A stretch of 64,000 nucleotides of DNA from an uncultured Candidatus Saccharibacteria bacterium (lineage in GTDB: Bacteria > Patescibacteriota > Saccharimonadia > Saccharimonadales > Saccharimonadaceae): the NCBI GenBank assembly GCA_947166295.1, contig CAMVDR010000001.1:61771-125770 (forward strand), in the 5' to 3' direction. Below are positions 18,522-28,373 of this stretch, piece after piece. Below the pieces are notes generated by a model. The model did not search any database and was not told the origin of the DNA. It was given only the letters and a program-made list of their open reading frames with translations. The stretch's first letter is position 1; the number at the start of each line of letters is the position of its first letter. Both the position numbers and the translations under genes were made by a program.

Positions 18522-18598
18522 TGGTGGGGGTACTAGGACTCGAACCTAGGACACTGCGTGTATAAGACGCATGCTCTAACCAACTGAGCTATACCCCC
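18522..18598 (-). tRNA. tRNA-Ile(UAU), CCA encoded
   Basis: Cloverleaf GGGGGTATAGCTCAGTTGGTTAGAGCATGCGTCTTATACACGCAGTGTCCTAGGTTCGAGTCCTAGTACCCCCACCA; loop CTTATAC. Confidence 0.93.
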
Positions 18599-18636
18599 GC
18601 TACTCTATTTTATCACAAAATGCTATAATGATAAGC

Positions 18637-19062
18637 ATGAGCGTGAAGGATAATTTGCGACGGACGAAGTTCAGGTTGAAGCGAGATTTTTTTACATTGG
18701 AGAATATTGTACTTTTATTGGCAATAGTGCTATGTTTGGTATGGACTTATCAATCTATAGTGGCGATGTCTAGAAACTGGAAATTATCCGAGACTCTAAT
18801 TACGGAAAAGAAAGAACTCGAATTATTGAATGTGGAAGTAGAAGCGGCAGAGCTAGAAAATGAATATTATAAGACTAATGAATATCAGGAGTTGATGGCA
18901 CGAAAGATTTTGGATAAGAAATTGAGTGGCGAAAACATGGTAATACTGCCAGATAATTCGGAAGAGGCAAAAAATAAACATAAAGTAGCAAAAGTAGAAA
19001 AGCAAGAAAAGAGTTATTCGAATTTTGAAAAATGGATGATGTATTTATTTCCAAACTATTAA
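18637..19062 (+). CDS. FtsB/DivIC-like septum-associated small membrane protein
   Basis: Single N-terminal TM followed by coiled coil. Confidence 0.5.
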   Translation: MSVKDNLRRTKFRLKRDFFTLENIVLLLAIVLCLVWTYQSIVAMSRNWKLSETLITEKKELELLNVEVEAAELENEYYKTNEYQELMARKILDKKLSGENMVILPDNSEEAKNKHKVAKVEKQEKSYSNFEKWMMYLFPNY

Positions 19063-19101
19063 AATTGACATAGATAAATATGCTTGTGGTATAATGGTAG
19101 T

Positions 19102-19860
19102 ATGAAGAGAATTCGGCGTGGGTTTACGTTGGTGGAGGTATCGCTATTTTTGGCGATTACGGCGGCGATTTTTGTGAGTATCGCGGTGGGTACGCAGAAT
19201 TCTATTTTTCAGCAACGGTATAATGATGCGGTGCAGAATTTTGCGGAGTTTCTTAGGAGTGTGTATTCTCAGGTGATGAATGTGCAGAGTGAAGGTGATG
19301 GCAGGAGTGGATACGCAATTTATGGAAAATTGGTGAATTTTGAAAATGATAATGGGAATAATAAAATTACTACATATAATGTAGTTGGGAAAGTCGCTGA
19401 GGACGATTTAGGTAATGGTAACGTGTTGGATCGTTTGAAACGTCTAGAAGCCGATGTAGTGCTAGAAAAAGACGGTAAATATGAGCCGGTGGGGTTCGTG
19501 GAGAATTATCGTCCGAGATGGGCGTCGCAGATTCAAACGACGGGAGGTTGGAATGATGATAAATATAATGTGTATACTGGTGCACTTTTAATAGTACGGC
19601 ACCCTAGTTCGGGAACTGTGTATACGTTTAGCTCCAAAGAGTCAATTGATGTGAAAAAATATTTACAAGATTTAAAAGGTAATCCATCTACTAATAGCCC
19701 GTTGACTGAGCTTGAGTTTATCGTAGGCGATGTGGACTTTTGCGTGAATCCGAATGGGGCAGAGCGGAGCACTTTGCGGCGCGATGTAAGGATTGTGGCA
19801 AATGCAAGAAATGCGACAGGAGTTGAAATTATTTCAGATGATAATAATAGGTGTGAGTAG
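19102..19860 (+). CDS. Type IV pilin-like/pseudopilin with prepilin cleavage motif
   Basis: MKRIRRGFTLVEVSLFLAITAAIF. Confidence 0.85.
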   Translation: MKRIRRGFTLVEVSLFLAITAAIFVSIAVGTQNSIFQQRYNDAVQNFAEFLRSVYSQVMNVQSEGDGRSGYAIYGKLVNFENDNGNNKITTYNVVGKVAEDDLGNGNVLDRLKRLEADVVLEKDGKYEPVGFVENYRPRWASQIQTTGGWNDDKYNVYTGALLIVRHPSSGTVYTFSSKESIDVKKYLQDLKGNPSTNSPLTELEFIVGDVDFCVNPNGAERSTLRRDVRIVANARNATGVEIISDDNNRCE

Positions 19861-19870
19861 GATACGGGAA

Positions 19871-20698
19871 ATGGGTAGTAAAAAAGGATTTACATTGGTG
19901 GAACTGTCATTATCTATCGCTTTTATCGCCATACTTTCTATCACGATAGCTTTAATCATAAATGATGCGATTTCTACATATCGGCGCGGATTAACTTTGA
20001 ATCAAATTAATACCGCAGGGATGGATTTGATAGACGATATACGTACGGCGGTTCAGAATTCGCCAGCGAGCCCGCCAAGTAGCAACTGTAAAAGTGGCAA
20101 AGATGATTTTCAGAAGAATTGTGAAGAAAATAGTGGGATGAGATTGATGAATATTACTAAAACGGGAAAAGTGAATGAAATAGAGAATACGCCGCTGTAT
20201 GGGGCGTTCTGTACTGGAGCATATTCCTATATTTGGAATTCTGGGTATTTGTTTTTAGAAGGGGGCGGTGATAAAGCGACTTATGCTGTGTATGAGGGTG
20301 ATGAGAAGAAGGAGGAGTGGAGTGATTTTCGTTTATTAAAGGTGGAAGATCGGCAACGTGATGTTTGTAAATCTATTTTGCCGGAGGAATATGGTGGCGA
20401 AGTCATTGTGAGTGAATTCAAAGGTAAAGACAAAAATCCAGTAGTACTACTTGCAAATGATGGGTCTAACCCTTTGGCGCTATATAGTTTTACCTCAGCG
20501 TTGCCGGCAGTAAATGGGTTGGAAAATGCGGCATTTTATTCAATGTCCTTTATTTTGGGTACAGTGCAGGGTGGCATTAATGTGATGTCTATGGGGAATT
20601 TTTGTGAAGCGCCAGAAAGTTCTAGCCCTGCAGAAAACTTTGATTATTGTGCGATAAATAAATTTAACTTTGCCGCTCAGGCAAATGGGAGGAAATGA
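19871..20698 (+). CDS. Pseudopilin with prepilin cleavage motif
   Basis: MGSKKGFTLVELSLSIAFIAIL. Confidence 0.85.
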   Translation: MGSKKGFTLVELSLSIAFIAILSITIALIINDAISTYRRGLTLNQINTAGMDLIDDIRTAVQNSPASPPSSNCKSGKDDFQKNCEENSGMRLMNITKTGKVNEIENTPLYGAFCTGAYSYIWNSGYLFLEGGGDKATYAVYEGDEKKEEWSDFRLLKVEDRQRDVCKSILPEEYGGEVIVSEFKGKDKNPVVLLANDGSNPLALYSFTSALPAVNGLENAAFYSMSFILGTVQGGINVMSMGNFCEAPESSSPAENFDYCAINKFNFAAQANGRK

Positions 20699-22038
20699 TG
20701 ACAAAAATTAGAAAAAAGTTTAAAGAGGGTGCGGCGTCGTTTTATATTGTAGCGATTTCTACATTGATTTTGGTGATTGTGGCAGCAAGTTTTGCAGCGG
20801 TGATTATTTCTGAGGTCACACGAACATCTAATGATGATTTGGCGCAATCTGCGTATGATGCGGCACTTGCTGGAGTGGAAGATGCCAAATTGGCATTTTA
20901 TAGCTATCAAAGTTGCCTGGAGAATGATAGCCCGATAGATGCAAGCGGGCTAAGTTGTGATGAAATAAAAACGTGGGTTGAGAGCGGGAGCAGAGATGGT
21001 CAGGATCCGTGCGACATGGTGTCTGTAATCTTGGGCAGGAAAAAAGAAAATGATAATGGTGAGGTATTGGTGCAAGAATCTAATGTGAATAATGACATGC
21101 AGCAAGCATATACTTGTGTGAAATTGTCTGATGCGGCTGATTATAAAACTACGCTAACCGCGGAAAATCCGACAAAAATTATGCGAGCACATTTCGAAGA
21201 TGGAGACGCAGCAAAAAGTGTTCAGTCTGTTGTAGTTAGTTGGCAGAGAGATACAAATGTGAGCCAAACCAAGTATTCTGATCTAGGAGAAGATGGAATA
21301 TTTGGCGCTGAGACACCTCTGCCGCCGGTGATATCACTAGGTTTGGTACAGACGGCGGGTACTTTTACCCTGGATAGTTTTGATATGGCTCAAGGCGATA
21401 GCACTAACCGTGGCACGATTTATTTGGTGCCTGCGGACAATCCTGGATTATCTGAGGTGGTAGATGGAAAATATAAGGTGGTGGACGGGAAATATAAGGT
21501 TGCCTGGAATGGAGAGACTAATTACGTGGCTAGCAATAGATATGAGGGGTTCTTGAAATCTAATGATAAAACTGCAGAAAATTTACCGTATGTGGTGCGT
21601 TGCGCCGATGGCGGTGAATATGCTTGCTCGGCGACAATAGCATTGCCAGAGCCGGTTGGTGGAGATCGCAATAATGATACATTTATGTTTGTGCTATCTA
21701 TGCCATATGCGGATGCAAGTACTGATGTGAGATTGCAGTTTTGTAGTAAGACCGATGGTTGTTATGAGGTCGGTAAAGAAGAGGTGGATGGGAAAGAAGA
21801 AAGTGTGACTACCGAAGTACCACTAGATAAAGTACAAATTGTGATTGACTCTACTGGGCGGGCAAATGATTTGTATCGCAGAGTAGAGACGAGATTAGAG
21901 CCAGCGGATAAGGCTTACCCGTTTCCGCTGTATGCAATTGAGGTGTTAGGCGATAGTGGATCGTTGATTGATAAGAATATTTCACCAACGTGTGAGTGGA
22001 ACTTTAATGCTACTGGACCTAATTGTGAAAATATATAA
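20695..22038 (+). CDS. PilX-like pilus assembly protein
   Basis: KEGAASFYIVAISTLILVIVAASFAAVIISEVTRTSNDDLAQSAYDAALAGVEDA; overlaps upstream pseudopilin by 4 nt. Confidence 0.65.
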   Translation: MMTKIRKKFKEGAASFYIVAISTLILVIVAASFAAVIISEVTRTSNDDLAQSAYDAALAGVEDAKLAFYSYQSCLENDSPIDASGLSCDEIKTWVESGSRDGQDPCDMVSVILGRKKENDNGEVLVQESNVNNDMQQAYTCVKLSDAADYKTTLTAENPTKIMRAHFEDGDAAKSVQSVVVSWQRDTNVSQTKYSDLGEDGIFGAETPLPPVISLGLVQTAGTFTLDSFDMAQGDSTNRGTIYLVPADNPGLSEVVDGKYKVVDGKYKVAWNGETNYVASNRYEGFLKSNDKTAENLPYVVRCADGGEYACSATIALPEPVGGDRNNDTFMFVLSMPYADASTDVRLQFCSKTDGCYEVGKEEVDGKEESVTTEVPLDKVQIVIDSTGRANDLYRRVETRLEPADKAYPFPLYAIEVLGDSGSLIDKNISPTCEWNFNATGPNCENI

Positions 22039-22050
22039 TAAAAAGTAAAC

Positions 22051-22079
22051 TTGACAATTTTCTTAAAGTGCGCTATACT
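22051..22079 (+). promoter_or_regulatory. Promoter of tRNA-fMet
   Basis: TTGACA-N17-TATACT. Confidence 0.75.
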
Positions 22080-22117
22080 TATACAGTGTCCGGATAACGG
22101 GCACTGTATGTTAACGT

Positions 22118-22194
22118 CGTGGGGTAGAGCAGCCTGGTAGCTCGTTTGGCTCATAACCAAAAGGTCGCTGGTTCAAATCCAGCCCCCACAACCA
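22118..22194 (+). tRNA. Initiator tRNA-fMet(CAU), CCA encoded
   Basis: CGTGGGG...CTCATAA...CCCCACAACCA; C1 x A72 mismatch typical of initiators. Confidence 0.9.
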
Positions 22195-22213
22195 AAATTC
22201 TAAGCTTAAAATT

Positions 22214-22279
22214 AATAATCAGTTTTAAGTTCAGCTTGGATTACCCCCCTAATTCAAGCTGAATCTAGAGCTGATTATT
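22214..22279. repeat. Nested palindrome at the 3' end of the oxidoreductase gene
   Basis: AATAATCAG/CTGATTATT and TTCAGCTTG/CAAGCTGAA. Confidence 0.65.
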
Positions 22280-23648
22280 TTTTCTTGATTAATTTTTTGG
22301 CGGCTAGTTTGATGGCATAACTATAATCATTGGTGATGTGTGGAGTGCTGGCGAGTTCTATGGCGCTAAGATGATGACGTACGGCTACGGCGATCTCACC
22401 AGACATAGATTTGGCGTTTGGGGCAAATAATGTGCCACCGATGATGTGATTGCTGCCATCTACTATTAATTTAACAAAGCCGTAATAATTGTTGTAGATT
22501 TTGCAGGCTGGTAAATCTTTGAGATGGACGATGGATTTTTTGTATTTGCGCTTGCCGCGTTTGAGTTCTGATTCGGTGAGACCAAGAGCGACGATGGCGG
22601 GAGAAATATCGGTGACGCGGGCAAAACCATTGTAATTTGGCGTACTTTTTGTCTTGTTAATGATATTAGTAGCAAGAAGCTTACCTTCGTATTCGGCGCG
22701 TTCAGTGGAAGATGAATTATTGATACAGTCGCCTATGGCATGGATATTTTTTGCGGAAGTTTGGAAGGTCTTGTCTACTTTGATAGTGCCGGTTTTGGTG
22801 AGTTTAACTCCGGCGTTTTCTAGGCCATAATCGGTGGTGGGAGCGCTGCCGGTGGCTAATACAATGCAATCTACGCGAACCATTTTTTCAATATGATTGT
22901 TTTGGAAAATGACGCGTTTGGAAGCTTCGTCTTGTTCTAGGGCGACAACTTTGCAATCTGGTAAAACAGTAATGCCGAGATTATCCGTGAAGTAGCTGGT
23001 GATGGCTTGGCTGGTTTCGGGATCTTCGGTAGGGAGGATGCGAGAGGCGGACTCCATTAAGAAGACTTTGGCGCCAAGCTTGGCGTAATATTCGGCGATT
23101 TCGCAACCCGTGGAACCTCCGCCGACAATAATGGCGGCCTTAGGGAGGCGACGAATTTTGATGGCGGTTTCTGGCGTGAGGTAATTGACGGCTTCGGTGC
23201 CGACAATAGAAGAAGTGCCTAGATGTGAGCCCGTAGCTAGGATGAAATGATCAGAAGTGAACTTTTGGTCGCCAATGGCGATTGTGTGATTATCTAAGAA
23301 ATTGGCATAGCCTTGGAGACAAACGATGTTGGATTTTTTGAAGATGTTTTGATTGTTGCCGCCACCGGATTCGATAATTGCTTTGAGCTGGTGCGCAACG
23401 ATGGAAGGGAAATTAAAAGAAAAATCTTGATGGCTAAATTCTGGAAAATGTAAAATTCTGTGATAAGTTTGTGCAAAATCTAAAGCCACGCCATACGGAA
23501 TATCGCGCGTGTTGATATTGGCGCCGCCAAAGTAACGACCTTCGACTAAGGCGATACGTTTTTTAGCCTTGGCAAGCGTGAGCGCGGCGGCAGAGCCAGC
23601 CGGGCCGCTGCCGATAATAGTATAATCAAAGTCGTATTTCCTACCCAT
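22275..23648 (-). CDS. FAD/NAD(P)-dependent disulfide-reductase-family protein lacking the CxxxxC motif
   Basis: IGSGPAGSAAALTLAKAKKRIALVE, VGGGSTGCEIAEYYAKLGAKV, IHAIGDCIN; GGANINTRDIPYG where GGTCxNxGCIPSK is expected. Confidence 0.85.
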   Translation of the reverse strand: MGRKYDFDYTIIGSGPAGSAAALTLAKAKKRIALVEGRYFGGANINTRDIPYGVALDFAQTYHRILHFPEFSHQDFSFNFPSIVAHQLKAIIESGGGNNQNIFKKSNIVCLQGYANFLDNHTIAIGDQKFTSDHFILATGSHLGTSSIVGTEAVNYLTPETAIKIRRLPKAAIIVGGGSTGCEIAEYYAKLGAKVFLMESASRILPTEDPETSQAITSYFTDNLGITVLPDCKVVALEQDEASKRVIFQNNHIEKMVRVDCIVLATGSAPTTDYGLENAGVKLTKTGTIKVDKTFQTSAKNIHAIGDCINNSSSTERAEYEGKLLATNIINKTKSTPNYNGFARVTDISPAIVALGLTESELKRGKRKYKKSIVHLKDLPACKIYNNYYGFVKLIVDGSNHIIGGTLFAPNAKSMSGEIAVAVRHHLSAIELASTPHITNDYSYAIKLAAKKLIKKK

Positions 23649-23891
23649 TTATATTATTTTATCACGATTTTCATAAACATAAGCGAAATCGGCGCTATAT
23701 TTTTTGAGTTCTTTAACTAAAGCTCTTTTTAGATCTTTTTCTGTGATAAGTTTGCGAGAAGCGAGAGATTTTTTGGCGGCGGCGAGGGATTTTTGAATAA
23801 AAATGTCAGCTGCACCGGCTGGAATACCAATAGCTTTGGCGTCGATTTTGAGAGTTTTAATTAGAGATTTTTCGGTGGTTTCGTCTATCAT
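23649..23891 (-). CDS. Small hypothetical protein
   Basis: Lysine-rich ORF between co-directional genes. Confidence 0.6.
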   Translation of the reverse strand: MIDETTEKSLIKTLKIDAKAIGIPAGAADIFIQKSLAAAKKSLASRKLITEKDLKRALVKELKKYSADFAYVYENRDKII

Positions 23892-24595
23892 GCGAGAATC
23901 CTAAAATAAATAAATAAAATGCTGATGGCTACATAGCTAAAACAAAGAATAATGCGAGTGAAGGCTTTGTCTTTGACACGGGATTTTTGGATATCGGCTA
24001 GATTGTAACCGAGTTGGAATTTCCAGCGTGTGATGAAAAGCGGGATGGTGGGGATAACTATATATAATATGGTGAGAAGATGGCTAGGGAAGAATTCCAC
24101 AGACATTTCCATGATTTCTACTGAAGTGATAATATAAAGTGGTAAAGTGAAGGGCAGTTCGCAAACGCTAGAAAGTGCACCTAAAGTAAAAGCGTCGGAG
24201 CGAGTTTTGACAGAACGGGCGGCGTGGTCTAGGTTTTGCGCACATTTTCGGGGGATAAACAATCTGGTGCCTTGGCCAGCGCGATAATAACAAAAGAAGC
24301 CCATGAATGCTAAAGCTAGGAGGATGCCAGCTATAACCCAGGCAAAGAAACTGGTTTCGGGACGAAAACGATAAAAGAAAAATAAGTTAGCAAAAAGATA
24401 AGAACAAAAGAATAAACATGCAGCGGCCGTTTCGGCGCCAAGAATAAAGAATAATGTCATGTCGGAAGCACGAGATTTGGAATATTTACCGGAAGCATAA
24501 TGGTAAAAAAGTGAAAAAACACCTGGCTGTAATTGTAGACAAGCCATGATAAGCATAGCCAGTATGACTATTCCTAAAGAGACGAAAAAGCTCAT
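23888..24595 (-). CDS. Hypothetical polytopic membrane protein
   Basis: Several TM helices; overlaps 23649..23891 by 4 nt. Confidence 0.6.
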   Translation of the reverse strand: MSFFVSLGIVILAMLIMACLQLQPGVFSLFYHYASGKYSKSRASDMTLFFILGAETAAACLFFCSYLFANLFFFYRFRPETSFFAWVIAGILLALAFMGFFCYYRAGQGTRLFIPRKCAQNLDHAARSVKTRSDAFTLGALSSVCELPFTLPLYIITSVEIMEMSVEFFPSHLLTILYIVIPTIPLFITRWKFQLGYNLADIQKSRVKDKAFTRIILCFSYVAISILFIYFRILA

Positions 24596-24654
24596 GTTTA
24601 AATTATAACACGCGGGGGGTTGATTTTCTAGTGCGAGCGTGCTAGAGAGTAGGC

Positions 24655-26040
24655 ATGAAAAAATTAAAAATATTTTTAGGCGTGGTTTGTGGGGTATTTT
24701 TGGGAATTTTGTGTTCTATGAACTGCGTAATGGCGGAAGAAATTAATGAAAAAATTCCTGAAATATATATCAAAGCTATCAATCCTGGCTACACGGTAGA
24801 TGGCAAAAGTAATGTCGGAGAAATGATTGAGATTGGCCGTAAAGAATCCGACACACCGATTTTGCTCGCTGGCATAACTATCAGCTATACTAATTCAAGC
24901 GGGAATAGTTCAATTTTGTTCGAATTTCCCGAGCATAGTCTAATGACTGGCGAGACTCTCCTCCTTCGCTTAGCCAGCTCGCCCGAAAGCGAGCTGGCGG
25001 CCGTGAATTACACGAAGACACTAGCTTATAAAGGCGGGATAGATTTGATGGTTGATAATGAAAAAGTGGATAGCGTGTGCTGGACGGGGAAAGATGAATG
25101 CTATAAAGATTTTAAATCGGCAAATCCAACGATACTGGTACGAAATTTGGAAACGGGAGATTTTGAACATATCGGCGTAACGGAGTATGAACCTGTGTAT
25201 GATTCGGAAAGCTATGTAGTGGAAGCTTCAAAAGATGAAGAGGGTTATGGGCAGGTGGTGAGCCAATGCAGAGGGCTACAGTTTTCGGAAATTTTGAGTT
25301 ATTACGAAAGTTCGCATACGGAGCAATTTATTGAATTTTATAATCCGAAATCGGAACAGATTTTGCTGGATGGATGCCAGATGAGATACAAGAATAAAAA
25401 CTATAATCTAAGTGGTATTGTGGCGGCGGAAGGATATTATATTTATTATCCGGATGGTTTTAATTTGACAAAAAATCCGACCAATTTTAACACTTTGGAG
25501 ATAATTGATGTGGATGGAACGGTAGTAGATTTACTAAAATATCCGAACGGGCAACGAAAGGGGGCTTCGTATATATTTGTGGGATATGATGGAGCGGGCG
25601 AAGAAATTTGGAGAGTGACCTATGCACCGACTCCGGGTGGGCCAAATAATTATCAAGAATTTAAGACTTGTGAAGCGGGAAAAGTGATAAATGAAGCAAC
25701 GGGAAATTGTGTGAAGGTTACGAGCGTAGCAGAAAAGTTTTGCAAGGAAGGGTATTTTTTGAATATTTTGACTGGGCGATGCAATAAAATGAAAACCGTG
25801 GAAGAAAAAACTTGTAAAGAGGGGTATGAATTAAACCCAGAGACCAATAGATGCAGGAAGATTAAGGAAAATACGGGGGCAAACTATAGTTTGGAGCCAG
25901 AAACGTATGAAGAAAAATCGTCTTTTGTGGCGTTGTATGCGGTGTTAGGAGTAATGGGGGCGGGTATTTTGTTTTTAATCTGGGAGTTTAGGCAAGAGAT
26001 CGTGAAGCTTTGGCATAAAGTTTTTCGACGAGCTCATTAA
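24655..26040 (+). CDS. Lamin-tail-domain surface protein with Cys repeats and C-terminal TM
   Basis: Two LTD-like segments; repeats C(K/E)xGxxxNxxTGxC; C-terminal hydrophobic anchor. Confidence 0.6.
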   Translation: MKKLKIFLGVVCGVFLGILCSMNCVMAEEINEKIPEIYIKAINPGYTVDGKSNVGEMIEIGRKESDTPILLAGITISYTNSSGNSSILFEFPEHSLMTGETLLLRLASSPESELAAVNYTKTLAYKGGIDLMVDNEKVDSVCWTGKDECYKDFKSANPTILVRNLETGDFEHIGVTEYEPVYDSESYVVEASKDEEGYGQVVSQCRGLQFSEILSYYESSHTEQFIEFYNPKSEQILLDGCQMRYKNKNYNLSGIVAAEGYYIYYPDGFNLTKNPTNFNTLEIIDVDGTVVDLLKYPNGQRKGASYIFVGYDGAGEEIWRVTYAPTPGGPNNYQEFKTCEAGKVINEATGNCVKVTSVAEKFCKEGYFLNILTGRCNKMKTVEEKTCKEGYELNPETNRCRKIKENTGANYSLEPETYEEKSSFVALYAVLGVMGAGILFLIWEFRQEIVKLWHKVFRRAH

Positions 26041-26617
26041 AGACGGCTTCACGAGTTTGATCGCCATTTACTTCGATTAGTAGTCCTAGAGATTTGTAAT
26101 GTTGTAAGACCGGGAGAGTTTTGGTGCGGAATTCGTGAAGGCGATTATGGAAGGTTTCTAGATCTTTATCATCGGTGCGCTCGCCGCGATCGTCTAGGGC
26201 TTTGGATTCGTTGAAGCGATCTTCTACATCGGCTTCGGAGATATTAAGAATAATGGCGGCTTTGATTTCGTGACCGGCGCCGGCGGCTACAGACATTACT
26301 TGATTTTCCTCGCCGCTCCAGCGGCCAATGGAAGATAAGATTAAGGGATATTTGAACAAATCTGGGCGTTCAAAATACGGGAGGACCCATTCGTAAAAGA
26401 TATTAGGAGGGATGAGGTTGCCATCTCCGGAAAGATTTTGTCTGGTTTCGGTTTCCATGGCGCGAATAATCATGCCAGACGAAAGGAATTTGGCGCCTAA
26501 AAGTTCGGCGAGTTTGACACCTTGGGTGTCTTTGCCGGACATTGGTAAACCAAAGATATTAATAGAGCCAGTGCCGAGCCATTCTTTGATAGTTTGAATC
26601 TTTGCTTCAATTTCCAT
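25988..26617 (-). CDS. Adenylate-kinase-like nucleoside monophosphate kinase
   Basis: INIFGLPMSGKDTQGVKLAELLGAKFLSSGMIIR; ALDDRGERTDD; ATG at 26617. Confidence 0.75.
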   Translation of the reverse strand: MEIEAKIQTIKEWLGTGSINIFGLPMSGKDTQGVKLAELLGAKFLSSGMIIRAMETETRQNLSGDGNLIPPNIFYEWVLPYFERPDLFKYPLILSSIGRWSGEENQVMSVAAGAGHEIKAAIILNISEADVEDRFNESKALDDRGERTDDKDLETFHNRLHEFRTKTLPVLQHYKSLGLLIEVNGDQTREAVFNELVEKLYAKASRSLA

Positions 26618-26642
26618 AATCTTATAATAGCATAAAAATAGC

Positions 26643-26666
26643 CCCGACGAGAAAATGTCGGGGCGG
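26643..26666 (-). terminator. Terminator of 26677 cassette
   Basis: GCCCCGACATTTTCTCGTCGGGGC followed by T-rich sequence on minus. Confidence 0.7.
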
Positions 26667-26676
26667 GATAGATGGT

Positions 26677-26919
26677 TTATTCTGAGATAGTAGTGGCAAA
26701 ACTTTTTTCGAACTCTCGCTTGATTGCCTTGGGCATCAACTTGTCGTTTTGCCACTCGCCGGTTTCGACGGTAAGAACGCCTGCGACTGTGCTCTGGCCA
26801 TGGGCGGTGCGTTGCATCCTGACTGTGACCTTGCCGTTGTAGAGTGTTCCAGTGTAAGTTTTTCCTCCTTTTGTGATCGTCTTCGCTTGTCTCTGTTTTT
26901 TTCGTTGTCTAGTAGCCAT
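26677..26919 (-). CDS. Cassette-encoded hypothetical protein (80 aa)
   Basis: Own promoter TTTACA-N17-TATAAT (27013-27041), RBS TTAGGAGGA, terminator. Confidence 0.65.
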   Translation of the reverse strand: MATRQRKKQRQAKTITKGGKTYTGTLYNGKVTVRMQRTAHGQSTVAGVLTVETGEWQNDKLMPKAIKREFEKSFATTISE

Positions 26920-27141
26920 GCTAATCCTCCTAAGGTACTTTGGGCTAGTTGCCTAGCTATAAAGTCTCATGAACATAACCAAAAACCTGGTCGTTCTCAC
27001 GAGCTGTTTTCTATTATAGCACAGAATAAGTATTTTGTAAAGAGGCAGAGGAAATGGTGGTTGATAGAAGTGGGTGGCATATGGGGTTTGGGAAAAATTG
27101 GCACTCTTGCATTTTGGGTGCTAATTGATTATAATTATGGT

Positions 27142-27867
27142 ATGGAAATTACCCAAAGGCAAAAAGAAATTCTTTGTCAAATTATAGAGGAATATGCTGA
27201 GACAGCTTCGCCGGTAGGTAGCGTGACGCTGGCTAAGCTTTTTGGGGTGTCGCCGGCCACAATCCGGGCGGAAATGGCGCGATTAGAGGCGTTTGGACTA
27301 ATAGCGCAGCCACATACTTCGGCGGGGCGGGTACCGACAGACGCCGGGTATAGATTTTATGTAAATAATTTGGATGGGGTAAATAATATCGGACGTGATG
27401 AAGCGGAGCGAAAGTCTTTGGAACGGGGGGCTCATGCTTTGGAAGTGCGGGTAAGTTCGCAGTCACGAGCTGATACGGCCATTCGTGGTGCGGTGGATGC
27501 TTTGGTGGAACTGACTGGTAATTTGGGTCTGGCGACGATTGGTGGACAGCTATATCTAGCGGGGATCTCTAGGCTATTTACGCAGCCAGAATTTGGCGAT
27601 ACGCGGCGAGTGCAGGCGGTGGCAAAGCTATTGGACAATTTGGAGCCGTGGCTACGCGAGGCGGCGCCGGGCGAGGCTTTGAATATCTTTATTGGGCACG
27701 AAAATCCGATTGGTAAAAATTCGGAAGTGTCATTGATTATTTCTAAATTTAGATCACCGTTTTCGGATAGAAGTTATATAGGAGTACTTGGGCCGACGCG
27801 TCAGAATTATTCGAGAGTAATGTCGCTAGTAAAATATGCTGGTAATATGTTAGAGGAGATATTATGA
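27142..27867 (+). CDS. hrcA: Heat-inducible transcription repressor HrcA
   Basis: MEITQRQKEILCQIIEEYAETASPVGSVTLAKLFGVSPATIRAEMARLEAFGLIAQPHTSAGRVPTDAGYRFYV; ATG 27142. Confidence 0.93.
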   Translation: MEITQRQKEILCQIIEEYAETASPVGSVTLAKLFGVSPATIRAEMARLEAFGLIAQPHTSAGRVPTDAGYRFYVNNLDGVNNIGRDEAERKSLERGAHALEVRVSSQSRADTAIRGAVDALVELTGNLGLATIGGQLYLAGISRLFTQPEFGDTRRVQAVAKLLDNLEPWLREAAPGEALNIFIGHENPIGKNSEVSLIISKFRSPFSDRSYIGVLGPTRQNYSRVMSLVKYAGNMLEEIL

Positions 27868-28304
27868 AAAAAGAAGTAAAAAACGAGAAAAATAATGCTG
27901 AATTTGAGGCAAAAATTACGGAGCTGACTAATGATCTGCAACGGACACGAGCGGATTTTGAGAATTTTCGCAAGCAGGTAGAAGTGCAAAAGGAAAATGA
28001 ACGTAAGACTACGCGACTAGCTACGGTGTATAAAATGTTGCCACTTCTAGATGATTTGGATAGGGCAATTGGGGCTTATGCGGAGCTAAAGCCTTTGGAG
28101 AAATCTTTAAGTAAAACTTTGGGTGAATTGAAACTTGCGAAGATTGCCTCAGGGCAGGGTGTAGAGTTTAATCCAGATTTGCATGATGCGGTGATGGTAG
28201 AAGGTGAAGGTGAGAAAGAGGTGATAGCGGAAACCCTAAGACCGGGGTATTATTATGAAGGTGAGGTGTTACGCCCGGCGATGGTAAAAGTAAAGAAAAT
28301 TTGA
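27864..28304 (+). CDS. grpE: Nucleotide exchange factor GrpE
   Basis: RTRADFENFRKQVEVQKEN...GYYYEGEVLRPAMVKV; overlaps hrcA by 4 nt. Confidence 0.93.
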   Translation: MKKEVKNEKNNAEFEAKITELTNDLQRTRADFENFRKQVEVQKENERKTTRLATVYKMLPLLDDLDRAIGAYAELKPLEKSLSKTLGELKLAKIASGQGVEFNPDLHDAVMVEGEGEKEVIAETLRPGYYYEGEVLRPAMVKVKKI

Positions 28305-28373
28305 TTTCATTTTTGAGATTTAAAAGTAAATAAAAATTCTCCGGTTGGCAATACCGGAGAATTGGGGGGGGTG

